This document shows, piece after piece, positions 15,368 to 24,600 of a stretch of DNA of 48,709 nt. The DNA lies in contig NZ_ASZC01000028.1 of NCBI RefSeq assembly GCF_000468095.1, positions 1 through 48,709 on the forward strand. Reading direction: 5' to 3'. Under the pieces are notes generated by a model. The model did not search any database. It was given only the letters and a program-made list of their open reading frames with translations, and was not told where the DNA came from. Each line of letters starts with the position of its first letter. Position 1 is the stretch's first letter. The translations under genes were made by a program, and so were the position numbers. The DNA comes from Pantoea sp. AS-PWVM4. GTDB lineage: Bacteria > Pseudomonadota > Gammaproteobacteria > Enterobacterales > Enterobacteriaceae.

Positions 15368-16936
15368 CTAATGCACATCCTCCCACTTCAGATCGAAGCG
15401 CAGCAGATATTTACGCAAACGATCCGCATCGTTGGGTTGTTTTTTTTGTTGTCGTGATACGGCAAACAGCCTGCGTCCGGCATCCGACAACGATGCCGAA
15501 GTGCGACAAACATCAATCACCGCCTCAAGCTGCTTTTGGTCGAAAATATCGATTTCCTGATTGAGCGGAAACTCCGTGGTTCCGCCCTGCTCTGTCTGCC
15601 ATGCCCCCAGCAGCCGGGTAATCTCTTCATCCACCAGCGCAAGATTAATGCGCCCGTTCTCAGCCAGCGTCGCCATGCGCGCAACACTGGCTCCCAGCTC
15701 ACGAAAATTCCCTCTCCAGCTGGCCTTGGCGGAATAAGCGAAATGCAGATAGCGTTCACGCGCTTCCTTATCAAAGCGCACCTGTTGTTGATGCTGACGC
15801 CCGTAACGGTGCAGTTCATATTCAACGTTAGGTTCAATATCTTCGCGCCGTTCTGCCAGTCCGGGTAAGCGGAACGTCCACATGTTGATACGTGCGTATA
15901 AGTCCTCCCTGAAACGTCCCTCACTCACCCAGCGCGGCATATCCCTGTGCGTACCCGCAATGAGCTGAAAATCACTGCTGACTTCACGATCGGCACCGAA
16001 AGGAAAGAAACTTTTCTCTTCGATGGCACGCAGCAGCATGGCCTGCTCATCCAGTCCCAGTTCAGCTATCTCATCCAGAAAAAGAATGCCGCCATCTGCT
16101 TCGCGGAGTAACCCACTGCGGGCAGTCAGCGCACCGGTAAAGGCCCCTTTGACATGGCCAAACAACGTCGACATGGCATTATCACCACGGAGTGTGGCGC
16201 AGTTAACCGCCACAAACTTTCCTTTTATCTGATGGCGTGACTGGCGCAGTTGATAAATTCGCTCGGCAAGAAACGACTTCCCGGCACCGGTGGGGCCAGT
16301 CAGCAGCATGGGGGCATCCGAACGCTGCGCAACACGTTCAATTTGCTCAATCAATGCGTTAAAGGTGGGGTTGCGTGTTTCAATGCCAGATTTCAGGAAA
16401 GATACCGAATTTGCCTGCTCGCGCTGGAAACGGCTGGTTAAGGTAGCGTAGCGGCTGAGATCCAGATCGATAATCGAATAGATCCCCTTTGGTGTGGTTT
16501 CATCCTGCGGCCCCGGCCCGGTCTGAAGAAGAGTGGCGGGCAGATAACGGGCTTCTGTCAGCAAAAACCAGCAGATCTGCGCGACGTGCGTCCCTGTAGT
16601 GATGTGCACCAGATACTCTTCATTTTCTGTATCGAAAGGATAACGGCTGACGAAATCCAGAAATGCGCTGTAGACCTCTTCGAAGTCCCAGGGATCATTC
16701 AGACTGACGGCGTGAGGAACCACCTGCGTCTGGGGTGATATCTGCGCGATATCCTCCGCAAGCTGATCGGCCATGCCGCGATTACGCGGTTGATGAAGCA
16801 GCTCAAACCGATCAATCGGCAAATCTTCATGCTGGCACAGCGCAACGCTGGGACGCCATTTCGTCCAGCGATTCTGACGCTTACCCCGTCTGTCCAGCTG
16901 AGTCCCCAAAACACCAATCACCACCCTGCGCTTCAT
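15368..16936 (-). CDS. rtcR: RtcR, sigma-54-dependent activator of RNA-repair operon
   Basis: 522 aa, close to E. coli RtcR (532 aa). The N-terminal domain (about residues 1-170) is the CARF-type ligand sensor of RtcR (VVIGVLGTQLDRRG, YLVHITTGTHVAQICWFLL). The AAA+ domain follows with Walker A GPTGAGKS, the sigma-54-contacting loop GAFTGA and Walker B GGILFLDEIAELG. The C-terminal part (ASLSDAGRRLFAVSR) should bind DNA. It has an AGGA ribosome-binding site. It is divergent from rtcB, which has a sigma-54 promoter in the 186-bp gap. In enterobacteria RtcR is activated by a damaged-RNA signal. Confidence 0.96.
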   Translation of the reverse strand: MKRRVVIGVLGTQLDRRGKRQNRWTKWRPSVALCQHEDLPIDRFELLHQPRNRGMADQLAEDIAQISPQTQVVPHAVSLNDPWDFEEVYSAFLDFVSRYPFDTENEEYLVHITTGTHVAQICWFLLTEARYLPATLLQTGPGPQDETTPKGIYSIIDLDLSRYATLTSRFQREQANSVSFLKSGIETRNPTFNALIEQIERVAQRSDAPMLLTGPTGAGKSFLAERIYQLRQSRHQIKGKFVAVNCATLRGDNAMSTLFGHVKGAFTGALTARSGLLREADGGILFLDEIAELGLDEQAMLLRAIEEKSFFPFGADREVSSDFQLIAGTHRDMPRWVSEGRFREDLYARINMWTFRLPGLAERREDIEPNVEYELHRYGRQHQQQVRFDKEARERYLHFAYSAKASWRGNFRELGASVARMATLAENGRINLALVDEEITRLLGAWQTEQGGTTEFPLNQEIDIFDQKQLEAVIDVCRTSASLSDAGRRLFAVSRQQKKQPNDADRLRKYLLRFDLKWEDVH

Positions 16937-16997
16937 TTCTTATCCTGTAAGATAAATTCTATTTTTAAATATAAATAATTACTGACCTGCTGACTAT

Positions 16998-17012
16998 CCC
17001 TCGTGTCGAGGG
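16998..17012. promoter_or_regulatory. candidate RtcR upstream activating site
   Basis: CCCTCG-TGT-CGAGGG is a perfect inverted repeat about 70 bp upstream of the sigma-54 promoter. Enhancer-binding proteins usually bind such sites 80-150 bp before the transcript start, and this centre lies near -93. Assignment to RtcR is by position. Confidence 0.5.
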
Positions 17013-17071
17013 TTTACTTTTTAATGTTATTTATCATATGGTTATTAATTTTTTATCGATATGCTTTGTTT

Positions 17072-17087
17072 TGGCACGCCGTTCGCA
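17072..17087 (+). promoter_or_regulatory. sigma-54 promoter of rtcB operon
   Basis: TGGCACGCCGTTCGCA fits the -24/-12 consensus TGGCACG-N4-TTGCA with one mismatch; the key GG and GC dinucleotides are correctly spaced. It lies 36 bp before the rtcB ATG at 17123, behind a divergent sigma-54 activator gene. Confidence 0.85.
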
Positions 17088-17122
17088 ATTACAAAACGAC
17101 GCAAACAAAAAAGAGAACAAGC

Positions 17123-18346
17123 ATGAAACCTCAATTTGACATTATTCACCCCGCCGCAGGCGTACCGATAAAAATGTGGACGCAGGGCGTACCTGTCGAG
17201 CCAGAAGCGAAAATGCAACTGCTGAAAACGGCCAGCATGCCATTTATTTTTAAACATATGGCGGTAATGCCCGATGTACATCTGGGTAAGGGTTCGACGA
17301 TTGGTAGCGTCATTCCGACACGCGGCGCCATCATTCCGGCGGCAGTAGGCGTGGATATTGGCTGCGGCATGATCGCCGTACGCACTTCGCTGATGGCGGG
17401 CGATTTGCCGGATAACCTGCAAGGACTGCGCAATGCCATTGAACAGGCCGTGCCGCATGGTCGGGTCACCGGACGGGGTAAGCGTGATAAAGGTGCCTGG
17501 CAGGATACTCCCGATGACGTAAACGCCCATTGGGCGCAACTTGCACCGCGTTTCAGAAAGCTCACGGACAAGTATCCACAGCTCCTGAAAACCAATAACC
17601 ACCAGCACCTGGGGACACTGGGGACGGGTAATCACTTCATCGAGATCTGTCTTGACCAGAGTGAACGCGTATGGGTGATGCTGCACAGTGGTTCGCGTGG
17701 CGTAGGGAACGCCATCGGCACGCTGTTTATCAAACTGGCTCAGCAAGATATGCAGCAGCATCTGGCTAATCTCCCGGACCGGGATCTCGCTTACTTCAGC
17801 GAAGGCAGCCAGCATTATGACGATTATCTTGCGGGGGTGAGCTGGGCGCAGGATTACGCGCATCACAACCGGGAAGTGATGATGAATCGCGTGTTAGCAG
17901 CCTTGGCGGCCTGTATTACCAAGCCATTTGCTACCCATCAGGAAGCCGTCAACTGCCACCACAACTACGTACAACAGGAGCAGCATTTTGGTGAGCAGAT
18001 TCTGGTGACGCGTAAGGGGGCCGTATCGGCACAGAAGGGACAAATGGGCATCATCCCGGGTTCGATGGGTGCCAAAAGCTTTATCGTGCGCGGACTCGGC
18101 AATGAAGAAAGTTTCTGCTCGTGCAGCCACGGTGCGGGCCGCACCATGAGCCGTACCGCAGCCAAAAATCGTTTCACCATTGATGACCATATCCGTGCGA
18201 CCGCCCATGTGGAATGTCGCAAGGACACTAACGTGATTGATGAAACACCGATGGCCTATAAAGACATAGATGCCGTGATGGCCGCGCAATCGTCGCTGGT
18301 GGAAATCGTGCACACGCTGCGCCAGGTCATCTGCGTTAAAGGATAA
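17123..18346 (+). CDS. rtcB: RtcB, GTP-dependent RNA-splicing ligase
   Basis: 407 aa from the ATG at 17123, against 408 aa in E. coli. A longer frame from 17003 runs through the sigma-54 promoter and is not used. Signature motifs are MPDVHLGKGSTIGSVIP, the metal-binding VDIGCGM (Cys81), HLGTLGTGNHFIEI, MLHSGSRG, INCHHNYVQ-like (VNCHHNYVQ) and the guanylylation region CSHGAGR. RtcB joins RNA 2',3'-cyclic-phosphate or 3'-phosphate ends to 5'-OH ends. It is the first gene of an operon with the RlaP-type gene 11 bp downstream. No rtcA (RNA cyclase) is present. Confidence 0.97.
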   Translation: MKPQFDIIHPAAGVPIKMWTQGVPVEPEAKMQLLKTASMPFIFKHMAVMPDVHLGKGSTIGSVIPTRGAIIPAAVGVDIGCGMIAVRTSLMAGDLPDNLQGLRNAIEQAVPHGRVTGRGKRDKGAWQDTPDDVNAHWAQLAPRFRKLTDKYPQLLKTNNHQHLGTLGTGNHFIEICLDQSERVWVMLHSGSRGVGNAIGTLFIKLAQQDMQQHLANLPDRDLAYFSEGSQHYDDYLAGVSWAQDYAHHNREVMMNRVLAALAACITKPFATHQEAVNCHHNYVQQEQHFGEQILVTRKGAVSAQKGQMGIIPGSMGAKSFIVRGLGNEESFCSCSHGAGRTMSRTAAKNRFTIDDHIRATAHVECRKDTNVIDETPMAYKDIDAVMAAQSSLVEIVHTLRQVICVKG

Positions 18347-18357
18347 AGGAGAACACA

Positions 18358-19164
18358 ATGGAGATAAAAACCGGACTGCATGGCGTTGATGAGGCCATGC
18401 GTGAACGCGTCCGTGGCGTGCTGAAGGAAATCGAGGCGGAACACGACGTACGCGTGCTGTTTGCCTGCGAGTCTGGCAGTCGGGGCTGGGGATTTGCCTC
18501 GCCAGACAGCGATTATGACGTGCGTTTTCTCTATGTACACAAGCCTGAGTGGTATTTGCGGGTGGAAGCCTCGCGTGATGTCATCGAAAAACCCATCGAT
18601 GACGAGCTGGATGTCTGCGGCTGGGAGTGGCGCAAAGCACTGGGGCTGCTGAAACGGGCTAACCCGACACTGATCGACTGGCTGGACTCACCCGTCGTTT
18701 ATCGGCAGGAAAGCAACGTCATGGCACGCCTTAACACCCTGAGTGGCCGTTTTTTTTCGGCGGATCGTGCCCGCTGGCACTACAAGGCGATGGCAGCCAA
18801 AAACTTCCGCCAGTATTTGCAGGAGGAAGAGGTGCGACTGAAGAAATATTTTTACGTGCTACGCCCGCTGCTGGCTGTGCGTTGGATAGAGGAAAGAAAC
18901 GGTGCACCACCGATGCGTTTCGATCAACTGGTGCGTGGAACGGTATCCGACACCCGATTATTGCGCGACATCGAAGAACTGCTGACCATAAAACAGCGTT
19001 CAGGCGAGGCACAGTATGGTTCGCGCCGTGAAGTGCTACATGCGTTTATCGAAGCGGAGCTGACTCGCGACGAAATCCTCCTGCCCGCTGCACATGATAA
19101 GTCTGCTGATGCGCTGCTGGACCGGTTGTTGTTTGAAACCGTCATGAATGTGGAAAACGAATGA
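18358..19164 (+). CDS. rlaP: RlaP-type nucleotidyltransferase (RNA-ligase-associated polymerase-beta family)
   Basis: 268 aa with an AAGGAG ribosome-binding site. The polymerase-beta superfamily signature is at about residues 40-57: GSRGWGFASPDSDYDVRF, i.e. GS followed by DSDYD with two metal-binding aspartates. A third Asp lies near 82-84 (DELDVCGWE). The family (predicted nucleotidyltransferase, COG3541) is known to sit next to RtcB and has been named RlaP. It probably adds nucleotides to RNA ends during repair. Its stop overlaps the next start (ATGA). Confidence 0.85.
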   Translation: MEIKTGLHGVDEAMRERVRGVLKEIEAEHDVRVLFACESGSRGWGFASPDSDYDVRFLYVHKPEWYLRVEASRDVIEKPIDDELDVCGWEWRKALGLLKRANPTLIDWLDSPVVYRQESNVMARLNTLSGRFFSADRARWHYKAMAAKNFRQYLQEEEVRLKKYFYVLRPLLAVRWIEERNGAPPMRFDQLVRGTVSDTRLLRDIEELLTIKQRSGEAQYGSRREVLHAFIEAELTRDEILLPAAHDKSADALLDRLLFETVMNVENE

Positions 19165-20741
19165 TGAAAAGCTGGTTTGATCGTTTATTGGGTAAAAACA
19201 CGGAAATGACCTTCCCTGTTGTTTGGGACGATCAGCAACCGTCGATCTACGCATGTCTTGCTGAAAGCTATGCGCAGGCCGAACCGGTGCCTGCTGACGC
19301 CGGGGTGCTTGCCAACCAGCCGATGAGTGATTCCGATGAGATTTGCTGGGCACCAGGTGCGCTGGAAGGCACCATGATTTATCACTTTGGCGTGGGTAAT
19401 GACGGCCCGGATGCCTCGGAGATTCTGTCTGCCCTGCATCAGGTGCAGAAAAAGCCTGACACGAAGGCCATACAGGCGCTCTATCAACTGATTAATCAGG
19501 GCTCGCCCGTGCACTACATTGACGAGCTGCTGAGCGCGATTCCGCAGTCTCAAAACCTGCGGGCAGAAGCGCTCTGTAAGCTGGTGGTCTGGCTCGCCAC
19601 CGCCAGTCCGGATCGTAACGTGGTGAAGTTTGCTATGGCACTGATGGCGTACTTCCCACAGCAACGCACCGTGGAGATTCTTCAGGTACTGGCTCGTCAT
19701 GATGAATTCACGCTTTACGCGGTGGTCGCGTTGCGAGCGATGCTGGAACCGGAAGAATATGCACCTGTGTGGTATGGCATGGCGCTGCGCGTCAATGGCT
19801 GGGGGCGTATCCATTTGATGGAGCGCATGCCGGAACAGATGGATGATGAACTTCGTCGCTGGTTACTGCGCGAGGGGTTCTCCAACTCCGTGATGAATGA
19901 ATACACCGCCGTTAACTGCGCAGTACGCGGTGGGTTGCTGGCTGCACTCGAAACAGAACATGACGACGCGTTGCTGATGGGTGCCGCTGAGATGCTTTAT
20001 GCCATGCTCATAGAAGGTCCGGTTCCGGGCATCTCGGTTTACGATGATGCGCCCCTGAGCTGTCAGCGCTATCTGGAGAAGGTGTTGGCTTGTAAGCCCT
20101 CTCACCCACTGCATTTTTTAACTGCCCGGCATATTGGGACATGGGTAGAGAGTGAAACATCGCTCTCCCCTGCCACTGCACAACACCTGGCTGAAAAGAG
20201 TAAGCAGGTCCAGGCGATGTCGCTGTGGGACGACCTTATCCCTCAGATCCTCGCCAGCGGTGAAGGTTATGTCTATTACCTGGCGATTCAGGTCAGCCGG
20301 GAGCGCAAACAGGATCCGTGGCCTTCCCTCTTTGAACGCCAGTGTAAGGATTCCGCAGAAGATAACTGGTATCAACTGATGCAGACCGAGGATGCTGCTC
20401 AGGCACAGCAGGTGTGTACCCTGGCACAGGCTCAGTTTGACCTGCCAGCGATCGCCTCGGGTCCTGCTCTACGCAGCGGTGTGGGTCCAAACTGGAAGAT
20501 GCATTCTAAACTTGACGCTGTCGTCCAGGAGTTGAAGCGCTTCCCGTCAATGGGGTGGCCTTTACTGGAGGCCGCACTACAAAGCCCGGTGATCAGAAAC
20601 CGTCAGATGGCGCTTAATGCTCTGGAAGCATGGCCAGCGCCAGTACTGTCGGAGCATCGTGATTACCTGACGGAATGCGCAGAACGGGAACCGCATGAAG
20701 AGGTACAAGCTCGGCTGTTGACTCTTTCCGCGGTAGATTAA
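19161..20741 (+). CDS. helical-repeat protein in RNA-repair operon, unknown function
   Basis: 526 aa, starting with a 4-bp overlap with the RlaP-type gene, so it is translationally coupled. The sequence is almost entirely alpha-helical with short repeated hydrophobic helices (e.g. RAEALCKLVVWLATAS, VEILQVLARHDEFTLYAVVALRAML, VIRNRQMALNALEAWPAP, EEVQARLLTLSAVD), suggesting HEAT-like repeats. There is no signal peptide, nuclease or NTPase motif. It may be a scaffold that binds RNA or a ribosomal target of the repair enzymes, but this rests only on operon position. It ends 3 bp from the stop of the convergent gene at 20745. Confidence 0.8.
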   Translation: MMKSWFDRLLGKNTEMTFPVVWDDQQPSIYACLAESYAQAEPVPADAGVLANQPMSDSDEICWAPGALEGTMIYHFGVGNDGPDASEILSALHQVQKKPDTKAIQALYQLINQGSPVHYIDELLSAIPQSQNLRAEALCKLVVWLATASPDRNVVKFAMALMAYFPQQRTVEILQVLARHDEFTLYAVVALRAMLEPEEYAPVWYGMALRVNGWGRIHLMERMPEQMDDELRRWLLREGFSNSVMNEYTAVNCAVRGGLLAALETEHDDALLMGAAEMLYAMLIEGPVPGISVYDDAPLSCQRYLEKVLACKPSHPLHFLTARHIGTWVESETSLSPATAQHLAEKSKQVQAMSLWDDLIPQILASGEGYVYYLAIQVSRERKQDPWPSLFERQCKDSAEDNWYQLMQTEDAAQAQQVCTLAQAQFDLPAIASGPALRSGVGPNWKMHSKLDAVVQELKRFPSMGWPLLEAALQSPVIRNRQMALNALEAWPAPVLSEHRDYLTECAEREPHEEVQARLLTLSAVD

Positions 20742-20744
20742 GGC

Positions 20745-21095
20745 TCAGAACTCGCTCAGATCGTAACCAGACACCGTGGCGCAATGTTCAAAAGTCGTAA
20801 ACCACTCCTCCAGCGATGCGCCTGCTTCACACAGCATACCGGCAAAATCTGCTGGAGGAATCAGCCAGATTCCGGTGCTGCCGATGTGCAGAAAGCGATC
20901 GAATGACTGATCATCAGAAACATAGCCAGCCCGAATAACGTTGGCACCCATGTGATCACGCCCAATGCAAAGCGCACTGATAAGCGCAAATTGATCCTCA
21001 AGCGGCCACAAGCTCAGAAATGCCTGTGCGTCATGGATGCGTCTGAAAGGGATCAGGGGCCTGGCAGCAAGTATCAGCTGCTGAATATCTGTCAT
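20745..21095 (-). CDS. hypothetical protein (116 aa)
   Basis: Good ribosome-binding site (GAGG, 7 bp before ATG). Soluble and mildly acidic. The middle (PLEDQFALISALCIGRDHMG) and the C terminus (CEAGASLEEWFTTFEHCATVSGYDLSEF) vaguely recall DUF3775-like proteins, but I cannot confirm this. It converges with the RNA-repair operon and precedes the AVAST-like operon, with no evident link to either. The gap 21096-21343 holds no recognisable gene. Confidence 0.7.
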   Translation of the reverse strand: MTDIQQLILAARPLIPFRRIHDAQAFLSLWPLEDQFALISALCIGRDHMGANVIRAGYVSDDQSFDRFLHIGSTGIWLIPPADFAGMLCEAGASLEEWFTTFEHCATVSGYDLSEF

Positions 21096-21343
21096 ACATA
21101 AACCTCAGTGACGTCAAGGCCCTGGGGGGACCACTGACTCGGCGGGGGCGGATTATGCCGTAGAAGCACCAAGAGTGGAAACACAAATCGTGAGGTTTGA
21201 CTCACTGTCTTCATTTTAGCTCATCCTCTCTGTCAAAAAGATGAACATTTCATTGAGTGTCAGCAAGCATTTGATCAACGATTCAGAATTATGCGCGGTA
21301 TGCCCATACACCTTAGCTGTGCTCAACGGACATACCGGGAATC

Positions 21344-21625
21344 TCATCGTTGGTCAGAGTCTGGCTGAATATCGCCGTCCTCATCACCCCAAAGTAACTC
21401 GTCTTTGTGGGTATGAAAGTGGAATGTGGTGTTAATGGATAAACGGGTCAGTTGATCAATATTCGCCAGGTCGATGCGACCGTTAGGCAGAAATGGAATC
21501 TCCTCGCGAGCACCCTCACCCACCCTTCTTTTACTTTTCCCAGTGCTTCTCTGATGCAAAAAATAAAAACACCGCTTCTCATACTCGGCACGAGTTTGAG
21601 GAGTCTCCATTGCACTAAATATCAT
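21344..21625 (-). CDS. avs1c: small protein Avs1c of AVAST type 1 system
   Basis: 93 aa from the ATG at 21625, which has AGGA 8 bp upstream; this start is 4 bp after the end of the large STAND gene. The protein has a basic middle (KSKRRVGEGAREE) and an acidic C-terminal end (DELLWGDEDGDIQPDSD) with FHFHTHKD between. I do not recognise a domain. The third, small gene behind an MBL gene and a trypsin-STAND gene is the arrangement of AVAST type 1 (Avs1a-Avs1b-Avs1c), so I name it from context. Its molecular role is not known to me. Confidence 0.68.
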   Translation of the reverse strand: MIFSAMETPQTRAEYEKRCFYFLHQRSTGKSKRRVGEGAREEIPFLPNGRIDLANIDQLTRLSINTTFHFHTHKDELLWGDEDGDIQPDSDQR

Positions 21626-21629
21626 CGTT

Positions 21630-24600
21630 TTATCCTCTCCGCGCTTGGAAGAAAAGGCAAATCGTTCCATCAATTTTGACCTGCCATGCCAATCCTAAGC
21701 CAGCAGGGAATTTCAACCTTTTATTCATCGTCAACATGCTCCCTCTGGTCAGCGGTTGCCCCCATCTGTTTTTATGCATCGATCTGCCACTACGCCACTG
21801 CCGACGCGTAAAATCAGACGGGTTCGCACCGACTCGTTCCATGAACGCCGGCGAAACCAATGCCGGTGTGCAGCCACCAAGGAGCACGTCTTCAGACAAA
21901 ACACGTTGGCATATAAGAGGGTAATTGAGGGAAAGGTTGTTATCTGGTTCTCTGGTGGCGCTAAAGCAGCCTTCCTTCTCTGGAAAATTAGCCTTATGGT
22001 TGTCATCTTCGGATGTCATCACTGCAATTATCTCAAGCATGACCGTTTTGCCTTCATGTGGCATTTCAAACTCATCAATATAACTGACAATGTACTCCCC
22101 ATCCGTTTCGGCTGCTGCCTGATATTTCTGGTCATTAATCAGATCGATGATGTTCAATGCGCGCTCACAAACGCTGCTATGTTCAACAGCTTCTTCTGAC
22201 GCAACATTCCAGGTCCGCAGGCGTGGCTCCCATTCCTGGTATCTCAGCTCACAGGCATTTTCATGTAATAACCTGTTTAACTCAAAGCACAACATGCCGC
22301 TCCAGCGATCGCTTTTCATCACTTTATTGACAGAAAATCCGCGTACCAACAGAAGCTCCAACTCATACGCCGTCATTATGTCATCAAGTTCATACCGCTC
22401 AGGCAATCGTTGTGCCAGAGCCGACAAAAGTGTTGAGATATCTAATCCCTGGGATTGCAGACTTAATAACAGGGGCCGGACTGGCTGCGCCCATAAGGGT
22501 AAAGGGGATGAATCAGGAGCGAGCTCGCCAGATTGTATATTTAAAGATAACGTCGTCCTGCTGCCGGTGAATGCAGTAATTTCTGCCGCACATGAAGCGC
22601 CAGCCCTTTCCGCAAGACGCTTTAACAACAGAACCTGGCTGAGTACCTTGGTTTCCTGGAGAAGATCCGCAATATCCCCTCTTCCGCCTATACTGCCCCA
22701 GATACGCTGGGGGTTTTGCCGGGACATCCAGTCTGTTAATGCCATCAACGCTTCGGCCTGAAGAGCCTCATTGGACGTCAGAGCATTTTCTACACACTGT
22801 TTCATGATGCTGTCGTCTTTCAATGCCAGCCATTTCACGGCATCCAATGCGCGATCTCTCCGAATATTCAACGGATGTTCAAGCTGCCAAAATAGAAAAC
22901 GAAGGGTTTCTTCGGTGGCGTCAGACTCAGCAGGACCATCAAGATGACCAAAATGAACATTATCCACATCGACATTCCCCAGCAGAATACGGTTATGCTC
23001 CAAAACAATCTGGGTAATGGCATGCATTTCCTCTGGGGTAAAAAAGGGAGCCGCGGTATCAATCAAATAAGACGCCATCTTCCATGCCGCAGTATGACGT
23101 TCATTGAGTATCAGGGGTTGATAGCGACGGAAGATCTCCCCCGCGCCCTTAGCATCTTTGAGAATATATTGACGCGTCGCAAAAGGATGCAAAGAAGCAT
23201 TCCCCCAGACTGACCATTCCCCATCCTGCAATATCTGCAGACTTTCAATCGCAATGTCACTCGCACGCTTGTCGTTCCTGCGTGCCAGCGCTTTCTCTGC
23301 CTTTTCGATATGTTGCTGTGCTTCCTGAACCGCAGAGAGTTTCCCTATGGTTCCTGGCTGGATGGCAACATTGTTAATCTCAGACTGTGATCTTTCTGGA
23401 GTGTTTTCCGGTAAAGACTGCTGCTCTTCCTGAAATGCGCTGAACATATCCAGGAAATATTCACTGTGCTGATCTTCGATTCGACTACAGAAATTCTGAA
23501 CAAATTTAGTTTGCGTTTCGGCAGGAACATCACCGTGGACAATTCTATATATCCGTTCAGCTGCTTCAGCGACATCAGCAGCATCCTGGGGCATTTCATT
23601 CACCAGATCGGCAAATGATGAGGCAAGTTTTGCTGGATCATCAAAACAGACTATCTCAAGCATCGCCCAGCGAAGTCGCCACTCCACCGCATCGGCGAGT
23701 GTTGCAACGATACGGACAACGGCATGAACTTCATCTAACGCACCTCCCGGAAATCGCATTCCTTTTAAAGGTAATGGGCTATCTGCATACGGCCGACTGA
23801 GTTGCTCCAGCATTTCTCTGGGGCTGGCCGAAACCTGCCAGCGATAATACGCAAATGCCTGTTCATACTTTCCTTGTCTGATGAGTTCCCCTGCAAGCTG
23901 CGACTTTTCATAAAGGATATACTGGCCGAAAGTTAATTCTCCCGATGCATGCTCCAGATATTTCGCGACTTGCTGAATTGCTTGATCACTGTAATCTGCA
24001 ACGGGGAAAGCACCCAGCATATCAAGCATTAGCGAGAATTGATCTTCTTTATACCAGGTTGGTCCCATCGATATACTTAACAGTTCCTCATAGGTTTTTT
24101 CTGCCAGTTGTCTGGCGTCTAACCGCACATATTCTGGAATAATCCTCAACAATGCAGGCACTAACTCCTGACGATTTTCTACATAAGCGGAGACAAATTT
24201 GTGCAATATCTCCAGAAAGGCGAATGCCATGTCTGAGTACAAGGGAGAAGCATGAATCACCGATAACCCTCTGACCTGCCCCTCAAGAACGCGCCGGTAG
24301 CCTTCAGAATAAAGCCCGCACTGCTCTTCTGTGCGCGACATGACAAAATCAGTGAGAATATTGACCTCTTCAGGCCAACAAACAACAAAGGTCGCGAGTA
24401 GTTCATCGTAAAACAGCGGGACTACTTGTTCTGGTATTGCCCAGGCCCTGCTCCAGTCGATTCTCTCGAGCAGGGTGAACGACAAGGCGGGTAAAATTTG
24501 CTCTCGTACAATCCTGATAACTTCTGCACTTGTCTTGCTGTCATTTTCTGCCTTTGCCCTGCGAGCCCGACCACCACACCAGAACACGGCGGCCGCGATA

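Noticed and set aside
17003..17122. Longer N terminus for RtcB
   Set aside because: This frame crosses the sigma-54 promoter and encodes a hydrophobic stretch unknown in RtcB. The ATG at 17123 gives the normal length.
17045..17866. 273-aa minus-strand ORF opposite rtcB
   Set aside because: It lies wholly antisense to conserved rtcB codons and across its promoter; no ribosome-binding site or domain.
22147..22761. 204-aa plus-strand ORF inside the large STAND gene
   Set aside because: It lies opposite the continuous 1930-aa frame, is rich in Ser/Arg/Asn as expected for antisense, and has no recognisable motif.
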